A DNA stretch of 64,000 bases from Podospora bellae-mahoneyi (Eukaryota; Ascomycota; Sordariomycetes; Sordariales; Podosporaceae): NCBI RefSeq assembly GCF_035222275.1, contig NW_026946359.1, positions 4,526,001 to 4,590,000 of the forward strand, read 5' to 3'. The notes under the pieces were generated by a model. It did no database searches. It saw only the letters and a program-made list of their open reading frames with translations, and was not told the DNA's origin. Below, piece by piece: positions 22,530-34,009 of this stretch; positions within the stretch are counted from its first letter, which is position 1; every line of letters begins with the position of its first letter. Made by a program: the position numbers and the translations under genes.

Positions 22530-25051
22530 TTAATCCACACGCAGGACCCGAGACCCCCTCTTCTTGGTGGCCTTCTTCTTCTTGAGCCCCTTCTCGAACG
22601 CTGTCGCCGAGATATGGTCACGGCCAACGTTGTCAAGGTCCTTGACCTTGTAGATTCTGATGATCCAGTTCTCGCTGGTAAAGGCCTCCTCGAGGGTGCT
22701 GAGGGAAGGACCAACCTCGGGCAGACGGGCTTGGCGCATGCGATCGACAGCCTGTCCTGGAGGGAACAGGTTGTTGAAGTTGTAGTAGGACATCTTGTAC
22801 CTATGAGACTGTTAACAAGTTGTATTGTGACATGGAAAAGATGACTGAAACTTACATCAAGCTGTTCTTCATGGTCTCGGTAGCCTCGCCGTCGACCCGA
22901 TACTCGCCTCTTGGGGTGAAGAAGGCGCGCTCGCTGACCTCATCAGGCCAGATACCCTCAGCGATACGAACCATCCACAAGAACTTGTTGATATCGTCAC
23001 CAGAATAGCCCAGAAGACCGCCAAAGACCACGAGAACATAGTCGACCTCGTGCTGGCGCATGATGGGGTAGCTGACCTCCTCGCGCGAGCTCATGGCTTT
23101 ACCGACAGTGGCAATGTGTGTGTTGTTCCACGTGTTGTTGTCGACAAGAGTTGGGCGGTCAGCCATGCCACCAATTTGGTAACCATAATCCCACCACGAC
23201 ATAATCTTGGCGTCCTCCTTTGTGTTTTGGCGAAGCCACTGGTAGGCCTCACGGTAATCGTCAATAATGTGCTGGCTTCCGTCAGGCATCCTGCTTGCCA
23301 GGACAACGGAGGGAGAGGAGTATGCGTTGGACGTGACCCAGGTGCAGTGCATGACGAAAATGAGGAGGTAGATGGCCATAGCGCCCACCATCAAGATCTT
23401 GGACCACAGGCCATAAATGCCAACAACGGGCTTGTTAGTGGACTTAAGACCAGACTTCGAACTCTTCTTCTCAGCCGCCTCGGCGGCTTGCTGGTCCTCC
23501 TCGGTAGGAGTCTTTGCGACAAGGTAGTTGTTGAGGATGGTCGAGATGGCCATGGCACCAGCAACACAGACCACAGGGGTCAATGTAAGCATCAGGCGGA
23601 CCATGACACCAGCGAAGTAGCTGCCAAAAACAGCGTACACAATGATGAACACATGCTCATCAGCAAGCTCCTGGAAACAGAGGTAGACACCAACGGGGAA
23701 GACGAAAATAAGCAGATTGAGGTCAAAGAAGAAAGCTGGCCAGGCGGTGGGCTGATGTTCAGAGACGGAGGCAATGATGGGAATGTGGATCTTAGCATAT
23801 CCGGTATCCCAAAGTGAGTAGAAACGTCCGCTCCACGGGGCGATAATGCCGGCGCTGGTGGCAATCACCAGAGCCGCAAGAGACAGAACGAACATACCGC
23901 CAGCAAAGATCCAGAGGAATGTCTGGAACTGACGGCTGGGAATGGCTGACCGGACATAGTCCAAAAAAGCGAGGAGCTGGAGGAAGCCGAAAATACCAAG
24001 GGCAGGCATGTGCTCGCTGGTCTTGACAGGCAAGAAACCAACAAAGGGAATCTGCATGCTGGCCAGTGTGCCCAGCGCATACCAGGTAGTGTACGAAACG
24101 TATAGCCTGGTGCTGTAGCGGCCCATGAGGATAAGAACGAAGGCGTGAAGGGGAAGAAGGCAGGTGATGAAGGCATAACCACCCCAGGAGGCGACCATGT
24201 AGCCGTAAAACAGGGCGCAGAAAGCACCCCACAGCATGGAACCCTGCTTCAAGGCCTTGATCCAGAGATAGAAGGTGAAGACGAGCAAGAAAATCGCAAT
24301 GGCTTCGTTGTCGTAGCTGCCAGCAACTGATCGAGAGATGTAGCCGGGGGCGATGCCCATAAACAGAGCAGCCAGGAGGCCGGCCGAGCTGTATGTTGTC
24401 ATTTCATTGGTGAGGAGATAGGCGGCAATAGCCGTAAGGCCGGAGAAAGCGGGCGCGAGAAGAACGCAGACGTTGCGAATATCAACGGGAATCGTGAAGG
24501 CGCGGAGGGCGTGCCAGATAGCACCGCTGGTTACCATGAGGCCAGGGTAGAGGGTACCACCCGTGACACGGCCCAGGGGATGCCATGTTCGGTCATCGAA
24601 CCAGTCCCAGAAGTTGTAGAAGCCATTTGCGACGAGATATTTTGTGGCGCGGAAGTTGAACCAAGGGTCGACTGGAAGGGTGTTAGTATATCTTGATATA
24701 TTGGGCAGATGACGCGATGGGGCCGCAGCGCAACGCATATGGGAGACTGACATTCGTGGATAATACTTTCGAAACCTAGGAAAGAAGCAGCATGTCAGCA
24801 ATGCAATTGACGAGCTATGGGATACACAGGACCCAGAGAAGCACAGAAACAACCCCAGTGAAGCAGCCGCGAGCTTGCTGTCCAGCCATGATAGCTTCCT
24901 CCATGCCCAGGGAACACCTACGAATGACGGAAAACAGGCGGCTTGCGATTGAGGCGCCGGCGATGAGGGCGAGGATAATGACCCGCAGCACGCTGCGAGT
25001 ACTTTTCCCCTTGCCCACATCGGCAAGAATTTCAAGTGTTTCGGCCGACAT
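22530..25051 (-). CDS. STT3: STT3, oligosaccharyltransferase catalytic subunit
   Basis: Exons 25051-24922, 24775-24752 (only 24 nt), 24671-22856 and 22800-22530 give 746 aa, normal for fungal Stt3. The junctions rebuild the conserved N-terminal loop [24 protein letters not shown], which contains the catalytic acidic residue of the family. The middle holds about a dozen hydrophobic membrane segments. The signature WWDYGYQI lies at about residue 540 in the lumenal C-terminal domain, followed by NNTWNNTHIA. The C-terminus is Lys/Arg-rich (GLKKKKATKKRG). Stt3 transfers the lipid-linked Glc3Man9GlcNAc2 oligosaccharide to Asn in N-X-S/T sites in the ER lumen and is the essential catalytic subunit of the OST complex. 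The NNT of NNTWNNT is itself a potential glycosylation sequon, as in known Stt3 proteins. Confidence 0.96.
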
Positions 25052-25979
25052 GGTGGCCTGCGGTTGGCGTTGTGCTTCCTCTAGTCGGTGGGAGTTGAGG
25101 AGAGGCTGCAACAGGTTCAAATTACCCAGAGCATCGCTGTCGAGTTGGAGAGGACAGTTTGGAGCTTTGCTGCATCATAGTCCAGGGCCAGTCTTGGCAC
25201 TCGTTATTGGACCGAGCCAGGGGTACACAAGCCCCACCGTTCCCGCCGTTCTGCCATATTCTGCCAGGGCGGTCAGAGAAAGTGATGCCGCACCTGGTCT
25301 CAGCAACACTTGGCATCAACATTGAATTTCCCTGCCAGCAGCTGCCATGGATATCATATTCACTGATAATGGGGGTTTAATTTGGAGAAAGCACACCGTC
25401 AACGTCGGCATGGGCTAGTATGCACTTGAACAGCCCGTTATGGCCGTTGCCTGACCCCAGGTCGACATAGGAATCCGAATTAGAGGCATGTCACGCTCAC
25501 AACGGACAAGGGCACAAGAGCACGATAAGACAAACAGTGGTGGGCGTCCAGACAGCGGGTATCATATATCTGGCAACGTCTATGGGCTTCCCTGGACAGT
25601 TTCCTTAGCCCCGGCCGAATCAATCGGTCCCTACCAAGACGCCGCCATAGATGCGCCAGCATCGACAGGCGCAACTAGCATTCCATGTGGAATCACCTCC
25701 GAGAGACCTCCAATGTGGGTGTTTAATGCAGAGCTTTGATTCGGTAGCAGTAAAGCTACCTAGCCGCATCGAAAAATCGTTGACCTCGTAAACACCCCAA
25801 AACCCTAAAAGCAGATGACCCTGGGATGATGCAGTGTGCTGAGTGAAAGACCTTTTTTTAACCGCGCCGCTGGTGCCCTAGTACAACCGTCCCATTATCC
25901 TCCAAACGCCAATTTAAGCCTGCAAACCCTGTCAGCACTCAAAGCTCCTCATAGATTACTGACATATCCCACGGTTCCA
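25052..25979. other. STT3 promoter and RPL35 3' region
   Basis: About 0.93 kb with no gene seen. The RPL35-proximal part contains AACCCTAAAAG at about 25801, resembling a telobox-like AAACCCTAA element. The sequence is unremarkable otherwise. Confidence 0.55.
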
Positions 25980-26620
25980 TCATACCTTGACGGCGAACTT
26001 CCGCTGAGGGAAGTGAGTCTGGCGCTTCTTGGTCTTCTCAAGAGTTCTGGAGGCGTCCTCGGGAGAAAGACGGCGGCGGATGGCACGAGTCTGCTTGGCG
26101 CGGAGGTCGAGGGGGAGGTACTTCTTGTTCTTGTAGAAGAGGCGGAGCTGAGCGCGTTGCTTGGCGTTGATGATGGTCAGAACGCGGGCAATCGACTTGC
26201 GGAGATCGTGGCTATTCATCCATCACACATGTCAGCCCATCTTGTCCTCATTCGTCCTTTCCAACTCTCTCGGTATTTCGTCTCGGGGGTTCGTGGTGGC
26301 TCGGAAGTCGTCGGTAACGTACATCTTGGTAAGCTTGGTGCCGGAAGAAACGATCTTCTGGATGCGAAGCTGGCCCAATTCCGTCTTGAGCTCACCGAGC
26401 TGCTTGGTGAGCTCGTCCTTGTTCTTAGACCATAATTGGCCAGCCTTGACCTTGCCGGAAGACTGTTGCACGGTGATGTTAGCCAAACCGGTCGCTCAAC
26501 TTTTTTTCGTGGTGACGATGCGACCTGCCCCCCAATCGAACAAGTCAAGGAGGGCTCATCAATCGGAAAGATTGATGGGTCAGCATAACGACAGCAAGGG
26601 ACCGTATCTCTCTTACCATC
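25980..26620 (-). CDS. RPL35: 60S ribosomal protein L35 (uL29)
   Basis: Exons 26620-26618 (the ATG codon alone), 26462-26323 and 26211-25980 give 124 aa, the usual length. The protein begins [12 protein letters not shown], contains [10 protein letters not shown] and [19 protein letters not shown], then [23 protein letters not shown], and ends [10 protein letters not shown]. uL29 binds near the polypeptide exit tunnel of the large subunit. The first intron (26617-26463, GTAAGA donor) directly follows the start codon; without it the conserved frame has no ATG at the right place. The gene is divergent from RPL6, with starts 372 bases apart, which suggests shared control of two ribosomal protein genes. 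Confidence 0.95.
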
Positions 26621-26992
26621 GTGTGGGATTTTGTCGTCGAGTCGAAAGGGCGATGGGCGACGGTTCCGTTGACTGCAGCGAGTCTTAGTATCCAGGGAGC
26701 AAAGGCTTTCGTAGGTACCAAACACTCAGTCCAGCAAAATCTTGAGTGGGTGTGGATGCCAAAATCGCCAAACAGGGCGGAAAACCCTACGCCGGCAGCT
26801 GGTCTGTGCGCACTGTTCTGCCTGAGGCGCGGACCCACCCGAAAATCCGAAAGCGGCTAGCTTGGGGTTTGGTGCTTTTCGAACTTGCGCACAACCAGGT
26901 TGCCAATCGCCCATTTCAAAATCTCCAGCAGCAGTCAAGTTGACGACCGACCACGAAAACCTACTAACCTCACCACACAGCCAAAGTCCAAA
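26621..26992. promoter_or_regulatory. Bidirectional ribosomal-protein promoter RPL35/RPL6
   Basis: The 372 bases between the two start codons must hold both promoters and both 5' UTRs. An AACCCTACG element lies at about 26783. The RPL6 side ends in a C/A-rich, TC-containing leader just before ATG. No TATA box is obvious. Co-regulation is inferred from arrangement and function only. Confidence 0.6.
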
Positions 26993-27990
26993 ATGTCGGC
27001 TTCCACGACGAAGACCTTTGGCAAGTCCACTCGGTCGGTGCCTGCGCCGGCTGAGAAGGCCCAGAAATGGTACCCTGCTGAGGATGAGGCTAAGCCGCGT
27101 CAGGTACGTTGATATCTCGATGCATTCATGTTGCGAGCGATGGTTCGGCCCGGAGACTGTTCTCGATTGCGATTGTGGCGGGTGGGAAGCCAATTCGACA
27201 TGTTGGCGGGGGGAGGCACGGCAAATCTACCTTCATGGCCCGAACGAAATTTACGACACCGCGAAAATGGAGACAGACAAGATCGGGATATCGTCAAGTG
27301 GCGCATCTACGTCGAAATGGGTCATATATCGCACGGCAACGAGGCACAGCACTGGGAAAACACTGGGAATGGCTGTCTTGGGAGAAACAAACGTTTTGGA
27401 TATGGCATCGTGATTCTAACATGGCTTCTATAATCAGGTCCGCAAGACCATCCGCCCCTGGACTCCTCGCCAGACTCTCGTCCCCGGTACCGTCCTGATC
27501 CTCCTCGCTGGTCGCTTCCGTGGCAAGCGCGTCGTCCTGCTCAAGACCCTCGACCAGGGTGTTCTGCTCGTTACCGGCCCCTTCAAGATCAACGGTGTTC
27601 CCCTTCGCCGCGTCAACTCCAGATATGTCATCGCCACATCATACAAGGTTGACCTTACCGGTCTCGATGAGGCCAAGATTGAGGAGGTTGCCAAGCCCAA
27701 GTACTTCACCGCCGACAAGGCTCAGCAGAAGGCTGGCGAGGAGGCTTTCTTCAAGCAGGGAGAGAAGCCCCAGGTACGAATTTCCGAGATAGCGGATGTG
27801 TGTGAGAGTGTTGGAGCTGACATGCGTGAAACTACAGAAGAAGGAGGTTACCAGCAGTCGGGCGGCTGACCAGAAGGCCATCGACAAGGCCTTGATCGCC
27901 AACATCAAGAAGGTCGACCTTCTTGCCAGCTACCTCGCCTCCTCTTTCAGCCTTCGCAAGGGCGACAAGCCCCATGAGATGAAGTGGTAG
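26993..27990 (+). CDS. RPL6: 60S ribosomal protein L6 (eL6)
   Basis: Exons 26993-27103, 27438-27773 and 27838-27990 give 199 aa, as expected for fungal eL6. The protein starts [14 protein letters not shown]. It contains a KOW-like segment, [20 protein letters not shown] and [15 protein letters not shown], then [16 protein letters not shown], and ends [13 protein letters not shown]. The first intron is 334 nt, long for this window and typical of fungal ribosomal protein genes. The second is 64 nt. Divergent partner: RPL35. Confidence 0.95.
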
Positions 27991-28783
27991 AGGGAGCCAA
28001 GTGGGTTTTGATGGGAGGTCTTGAGGGCGCAGGTTTCGGAATGGCTTAACCAATTGCATTTGGACGTTTGGCAGTTCTCGGTCCATACGGCGTCTGTAAT
28101 GAAGGGTTTACAGTCATCCAGAACACAAAATCACTGGGCTTTGCAAAAAGGATCGGAGCCCTGAACAACAACTGGGTTTTAGAGCACATGGGATGTCCAC
28201 GATGATCTGTATATGGAAACTAGTGATATTTGCACTGGGAATGGCAGATACTAGCCCAGCCAACCCGATGACGAACGACAGACAAACAAAACAAATACGC
28301 CACGAGGCAGAAGGCTAGCATTTGCGGCGTCACATGAAAGTTATCTGCGTGTTGTATGTTAGTTGTGCATTTGGCAGAGTGCTCTCAGACAATCCGTTCC
28401 TGATACCTATCAAACTAATATTTCTCTCCACGGTCTGCGTTTTTGTGAACATCCTCCTAATTCACTTGTTTCTCGGCAATATCGAGACTGGCAGTCGTTG
28501 TTTGCGGAGGACCTTTGACTGTATAAGTGCACCTTGATGATTCGATGTTGAATTTAGGAGGATCCGGGTTAGGGTTAAGGAGTGACATCAGCCGACCAGT
28601 ACTTGAAATGCAAGCGAAGCCACGCCCCATTAAGGTACCTACGCTACGCATACCTCGACCTGGCCTTCCAAAGAGGTTCTAGCAGAGCTGTTGAACTTGT
28701 GCAAACGACTTTCGACCCGGTGACCAATATTTCAACAACCTCTCACCGGTTCTATCTGTCTGTGTCGACTGTATCGAGAAACC
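27991..28783. other. Intergenic between RPL6 and GOS1
   Basis: About 0.8 kb holding the RPL6 3' region and the GOS1 promoter. A short interstitial telomere-like motif, GGGTTAGGGTTAAGG, lies at about 28566-28580, roughly 200 bases before the GOS1 start. No gene is seen. Confidence 0.55.
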
Positions 28784-29606
28784 ATGGCGACAACAGCAGG
28801 CCAGGGCTGGACCCAATTACGGCAACAAGCCAGGGCGCTGGAAACACAGGTAAGAGAGGCGGCATGCGACAGCAGCGGATGACGAGTGGTGATGGTTAAT
28901 AACCTGCCTTTTCTGTTTGCAGACAGAAACATACCTCCACACATACTCCCAATTTTCGTCACAATCCAACATCCCACCAAAGCCGACAGAAGAAGAGAGG
29001 AGTACCGAGGCGAAACTCCAGGAGCTGCTTGAGAAGGTGTGTATACCCTCGCCATTTTACCCCCGAGTGATGAGACCACCACCACTGACCTTTCTCGTCA
29101 AGCGCGACAAGGTCATCTCCCAACTCACCCGCCTCCTCGACTCAGAACCAACACTATCATCCTCCTCCCTAAAACAAAACAACCTCTCCCTCCTCCGCGA
29201 CAAGCTCACCGACCACCGCCGTGACCTCTCCCGCCTCCGGTCAACCCTCCAACGAGCCCGCGATCGCGCAAACCTGCTGGGTTCAGTCCGGGATGATATT
29301 TCTGCCTATCGTGCCGCGAACCCTGCCGCGGCGGAGGCGGACTACATGCTTGACGAGCGAGGGAGGATAGACAACTCGATTGGCATGGCGGATGGTGTGC
29401 TCAGCCAGGCGTACGCAGTGCAGGACAGCTTTTTGACGCAGAGGGAGACGCTGGCAAGTATTAATCGGCGGATCACGCATGCGGCGAGCCAGGTGCCCGG
29501 GATTAATACGTTGATTGGGAGGATTTCGGCCAAGAAGAAGAGGGATGGGATTATCATGGGGGGGTTTATCGCTTTTTGCTTTTTGGTGTTTTGGTTCATG
29601 ATGTGA
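28784..29606 (+). CDS. GOS1: Golgi Qb-SNARE Gos1 (GOS28)
   Basis: Exons 28784-28849, 28923-29036 and 29103-29606 give 227 aa, close to yeast Gos1. The N-terminus reads GWTQLRQQARALETQTE and leads an N-terminal helical region. A heptad-patterned SNARE-like segment (IDNSIGMADGVLSQAY to INRRITHAASQVPGIN) precedes RISAKKKRDG and a single C-terminal membrane anchor (IIMGGFIAFCFLVFWFMM). Gos1 acts in the Golgi SNARE complex with Sed5, Ykt6 and Sft1 for intra-Golgi/retrograde transport (yeast knowledge). The second intron (29037-29102, 66 nt) is in frame, but removing it joins LLEK to RDKVISQL as in homologues. Confidence 0.93.
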
Positions 29607-30025
29607 ATTTGTTTAAAGGGGGGGTTGGGAAGAGGAAGATGGGAGGTGGTTTCAAAATACCATGGGAGTGAGGGGTGGAGACTGTATAATTTGTCCGGAT
29701 AGTTGGGGTGACAAGATGGAAAGAGGGCATGGCGTGGGATATATGGGTATTTCACTTCGACAAAGGGAGCATGGGTGTTTATCTTGGGTAGCTCTTAAAG
29801 CGGACGGCGAACTTATCGTATGTGCATTACCAGTGCGATACAGCAAGGGTGTATTTAATAATCCTCATGCCAAAAATGGAAGAGAGATGTCTATTTTTCG
29901 TTGGGGAGCCGTGAGCATAGCTTTCTGTCGTTGATGTACATTATATTGTCTATTATGTTCACTTTCAATATCCCACCATGTCCAACTCTATACACTCCCT
30001 CTTAATTCCCAGGTATCTTACACGC
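29607..30025. other. Convergent 3' regions of GOS1 and ATP10
   Basis: About 420 bases between two stop codons. It serves as 3' UTR/terminator space, and no gene is seen. Confidence 0.6.
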
Positions 30026-31196
30026 CTATTTCTTGTCTCCAGTAGTAGGCTTACCAGCCGCCAGAGGCTTCAGAACATGCCCCTCAGCCACACCCCCAGT
30101 CACACCCTCAGCCTTGATCTCCTCCAGCAACCTCCTCACCCCCTTCACCAACCCCTCCCTCTCATCCCCCTCCGCACTACCACTCCCCGCCCATCGTATC
30201 CTGCACCGATGATCCACCAGATAAGTATACCCAACCTTGCTGTTCAACAGCCCCACGCTCTCCTTGATCTCATCCGTGATCCCCTTCCTCACAAGGAAAT
30301 ACCTGTGCCAGTTCTCCTTGCCCACTTTGTTCCTCAACGACCAGGAAAACAGCTTGATCAACATCATCTTCATCCAGTCCTCCTCGACGTTGATCTGCAC
30401 CAGCTGCGCCCTGCCGCCGCTCTCTTTGAGAACCCGGTGCAGGGCAGGGTTTTGCTCGGGGGAGACAAAGGTCTTGATCTGGTTCTCGGCCCACATGCCG
30501 CTGAAGACGGTGACGACGGAGGCGTGGCCGGCGAGGAGGGGGGTGGTGTCTGCTTTTTGGCGGGAGGCCAGGGTGCGGCCGAAGAGGTTGGGGAAGTAGA
30601 GGGAGAGGTCGGCTTTGAAGAGGCGGGGGGGCGCGAGGAAGGTTTTGCCTTTGTGGAAGGAGAGGTTGACCCAGTCGCGGAAGTAGGGGCGGGAGACTTT
30701 GTTTTTGCTACAGAGAGGAAAAAGTAGGGGGTTAGTGGAAAGGGGGGACAGGGAAGAGGGAAGTGGATTGGGGGGGGACAAACAGGTACTCCCGCTTGGC
30801 GAGATGTCTTTCGTAGTCTACGAAGTCATCACGGCGCTGTTTGAAGGTTCGGTGGTCGATGCCGGTATTTTGTCCCGCGGCGGGGGGCGTGTTCATGCCA
30901 ATTGGTCTTGACAGAGGGGTGGGTGTGAAGTCTTTTACTTTCTTGCCGTAGGACCGGGGGGCGTGGGCTAAGGGGCTGTCCGGAGCCGGCTCCGTGGCGG
31001 CTACCGGGGCCGGGGCGAAGGTCTGTCTCGGTTTCGGTTTCCCATCCGGAGCGGCGGCGCCGGGTGTGTGGTCTGTGGGAAGCCGCTGGTAGCCAGTGGT
31101 GCTAAAGGTGCGCCATTTACAAACAAGGCAGGTTGATGCCCTTGCGCCTGTTCGGAGTCCTGTCCTAGCGGCTAACATGGTAGCGGTGGTGGTCAT
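30026..31196 (-). CDS. ATP10: ATP10, mitochondrial F1Fo ATP synthase assembly factor
   Basis: Exons 31196-30784 and 30707-30026 (76-nt intron) give 364 aa. An Arg/Thr/Ala-rich presequence (MTTTATMLAARTGLRTGAR...) suits mitochondrial import. The family core begins VSRPYFRDWVNLSFHKGKTF and continues RLFKADLSLYFPNLFGRTL, then VTVFSGMWAENQIKTF and INVEEDWMKMMLIKLF. Atp10 in yeast is an inner-membrane factor needed for assembly of the Fo sector, interacting with subunit 6. The intron sits just before the conserved core and carries a CTAAC branch point. The gene is divergent from the BCKDH E2 gene, with starts 396 bases apart; both products are mitochondrial. Confidence 0.94.
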
Positions 31197-31591
31197 GTGT
31201 GTCTGAGATATCCAATCCGTGGGAGAGGTTTGAAGCTCAGATGCCCCGTTCCCATGAAATTTCCACGCGACAATTCTCGGCGCCGGGCCCCACTTCCACT
31301 GCCGCTGTCAACTCAGATCAGCGCTCGAGCCCCAGTGAGCGTTGAAATCTGGGGTTTTGGGGGCGGTTAGGGTGCCAAGCGCTCGGTTATTCGCGGGGCT
31401 CAGTGAACCCCTCGGCCCAACGTCATATCTACAGTGTATAAGCCGGCGCAAGCCATAGGTGAGACCGCTATGCGGGTTGTCGTATCCCTTTGGTGCAGGA
31501 AGGAGGGACAGGTCAATTCGACTGAACTTTTGAATCCGAGAAGTCACTGCTGTCTTTGAGCGGTTGCATCTTCTGTCATTTCCCGTTTGAG
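31197..31591. promoter_or_regulatory. Shared promoter region ATP10 / BCKDH-E2
   Basis: 395 bases between divergent start codons of two mitochondrial-protein genes. No TATA box or known fungal site is evident to me. Confidence 0.5.
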
Positions 31592-33220
31592 ATGTTTTTG
31601 AACCAGAGCTCCCGCGTGGTGCGCCAGCAATGGCGGCTCTCCAGCCGGCGACTATCGTCTCTAAGTCAACAACACCGCGCGCGAGGACCAACCCTCAGGA
31701 CTCCGCTATCCCCACCGTTTGCGCCTCCCGCAAGGCTCTTCCATGCAAGCAGGAGTCTCTACGTTGTAAAGCCTGTGTTGCTCGCTGATATTGGAGAGGG
31801 TGCGTGTTTCTGTCACTTTGACTCTCGAGAACGAAGTTCATCTCAACTAACTGGCGGTGGCACAATTACAGGCATTGTCGAGTGCGAAATCATCCAATGG
31901 TTCGTCGAACCCGGGGCGCGCGTCGAGGAGTTCTCTCCACTATGCGAGGTTCAAAGTGATAAGGCTTCGGTGGAAATCACCAGCCGCTTCGCCGGTGTGG
32001 TTAAGAAGTTGCACTATGAAGCGGGCGAGATGGCCAAGGTGGGCAAGCCGTTTGTCGATATCGACATTCAAGGTAATGCCAAAGAGGCAGACTTGCAGGC
32101 TCTCGCACCTGCTGAGCCTGTGACCCCAACAGAGCCAACTACAAAGATCGAGAACCAGATGGCGGCTCAGTTACCAAAGCAACCTCCACCACCACCACGA
32201 TCAGAGCATAAGCCTGCACCGTGGAGCAATGGGGTCTACGAGCATACCTCACCTAAGCCTCAACCAGGCGAGAAGGTGATTCTGGCAACTCCAGCAGTCA
32301 GATACCTCGCCAAAGAACTCAACGTCGATCTTCTCCAAGTCCAAGGCACGGGCAAAGAAGGCCGCATCCTAAAAGAAGACGTCTACAAGTTCGTCGAGCA
32401 AAAGAACGCACGCCCAGCTCCCACCCCAAACCCCTTTACTCCCTCCTCCTCCACCACACCCACCAGTCAACAACAACAAGAAACCCCCATGCTCCTCACC
32501 CGAACCCAAGAAATGATGTTCAAAACCATGACCCGCTCCCTCTCCATCCCCCACTTCCTCTACGCCGACGAGGTCGACTTCACCTCTCTGGTCGAGCTCC
32601 GCTCCCGCCTCAACAAAGTCCTCGCCAAACAACCCCTGTCTCTAGACTCAGCCACCCACCCGGTAGCAAAACTATCCTACCTCCCCTTCATCATCAAGGC
32701 AGTCTCCATGGCCCTATACAAATACCCTATCCTCAACTCCCGCGTCGACATCGACCCTGCCACATCCAAACCCTCCCTCGTGCTCCGGAGTCAGCACAAT
32801 ATCGGGATTGCAATGGACACCCCCCACGGGCTACTCGTCCCCGTCATCAAAAACGTCGGATCACTCAACATCCTCCAGATCGCAGCGGAACTCACGAGAC
32901 TTCAAAGTCTGGCTACGGAGGGGAAGCTGAGCGTGGGGGATATGTCCGGGGGAACGATCACGGTGAGCAACATCGGGAACATTGGGGGCACGTACCTCAG
33001 TCCGGTGGTGGTGGAGAAGGAGGTGGCAATTCTGGGGATTGGGAGGATGAGGACCGTGCCTGCTTTTGGGGAGAATGACCGGGTGGTCAAGAAGGAGATT
33101 TGCAACTTTAGCTGGAGCGCGGATCATAGGGTTGTGGACGGGGCGACGATGGCGAGGACGGCCGAGGTGGTGAGGGGGATTGTGGAGGGGCCGGATGTGA
33201 TGGTTATGCATTTGAGGTAG
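31592..33220 (+). CDS. Branched-chain alpha-keto acid dehydrogenase E2 (lipoamide acyltransferase)
   Basis: Exons 31592-31799 and 31872-33220 give 518 aa. An Arg/Ser-rich presequence (about 1-55) precedes the lipoyl domain (about 58-136), with the lipoylated lysine at about residue 100 in QSDKASVE. An E3-binding domain (about 205-246, ATPAVRYLAKEL to GRILKEDV) and a catalytic acyltransferase domain (about 275-518) follow, with active-site HRVVDG (His about 488, Asp about 492). The LLADIGEGI start and IECE-like pattern match the branched-chain type rather than pyruvate or 2-oxoglutarate E2. It should form the core of the mitochondrial complex that oxidises the keto acids of Leu, Ile and Val. 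The 72-nt intron is in frame but splits DIGEG|IVECE exactly. Start ATG: the first in-frame ATG upstream of the presequence. Confidence 0.94.
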   Translation: MFLNQSSRVVRQQWRLSSRRLSSLSQQHRARGPTLRTPLSPPFAPPARLFHASRSLYVVKPVLLADIGEGACFCHFDSRERSSSQLTGGGTITGIVECEIIQWFVEPGARVEEFSPLCEVQSDKASVEITSRFAGVVKKLHYEAGEMAKVGKPFVDIDIQGNAKEADLQALAPAEPVTPTEPTTKIENQMAAQLPKQPPPPPRSEHKPAPWSNGVYEHTSPKPQPGEKVILATPAVRYLAKELNVDLLQVQGTGKEGRILKEDVYKFVEQKNARPAPTPNPFTPSSSTTPTSQQQQETPMLLTRTQEMMFKTMTRSLSIPHFLYADEVDFTSLVELRSRLNKVLAKQPLSLDSATHPVAKLSYLPFIIKAVSMALYKYPILNSRVDIDPATSKPSLVLRSQHNIGIAMDTPHGLLVPVIKNVGSLNILQIAAELTRLQSLATEGKLSVGDMSGGTITVSNIGNIGGTYLSPVVVEKEVAILGIGRMRTVPAFGENDRVVKKEICNFSWSADHRVVDGATMARTAEVVRGIVEGPDVMVMHLR

Positions 33221-33973
33221 AGTTACATAAGCTGGAGGGGTTGTTTTTGGGCAGCAAGCGAAGAGGGATGGTACAGTACTAGAAGTTTCAAGAAAAGTTG
33301 GAAGTTATTTGGGGGGGGGGTGGGGGTGGGTTATGTCATAACTCGGTGTGTCTTTGTCGGAGTTGCGTCCCGGTTGAGCCGGCCGTCTTACCCGCACGGG
33401 GGGATTTTGGGCAGGTTTTATTGACTACCGAGTTTGATTGGGACAGTCAAGGAAAGGCAAGGCAAGCAATTGCCGTGCTTCGCCAAAGTCGGTGACTCTT
33501 TTTGGGTGGTGGAGAGGTTGAGTGGGAGGGGGGAGACGACTAGAGTGTTACAAGGCATTTTTACTTAGATAAGAGGTTTCGAAAATACATACAAAAAGTA
33601 CATATATTTTTATCTTGTGAGCATGGAGAGCAACGTTGGTGGGATGCCTGAGGGAACAGCCGAAGAAAAGAAGAAAAAAAGAAAAGTGATCCCGTCTCCC
33701 GATCCCGCGATTACACGGCGAGGCGGGGGGTAGGTAGGATATCGGTTGTATTGCATTAAATACATGACCGTCAGCCTACTTACCTTACCTGTCTTATGTA
33801 GTGTGTGTCGGATCGTGACTTGGTTTGTTCGCTTCCATTGTCTCTCTCTCTCACTGACTCTTCAAACCTGGAGGGATGCATGAACGGGCATTAGATGAAG
33901 AATGTACCTAGGTAGGTGTGTGCATGGGCTATCCAGGTTTACCTATTGGTCTTTGGGTGTACGAGAAGGGGGG

Positions 33974-34009
<36 letters not shown>

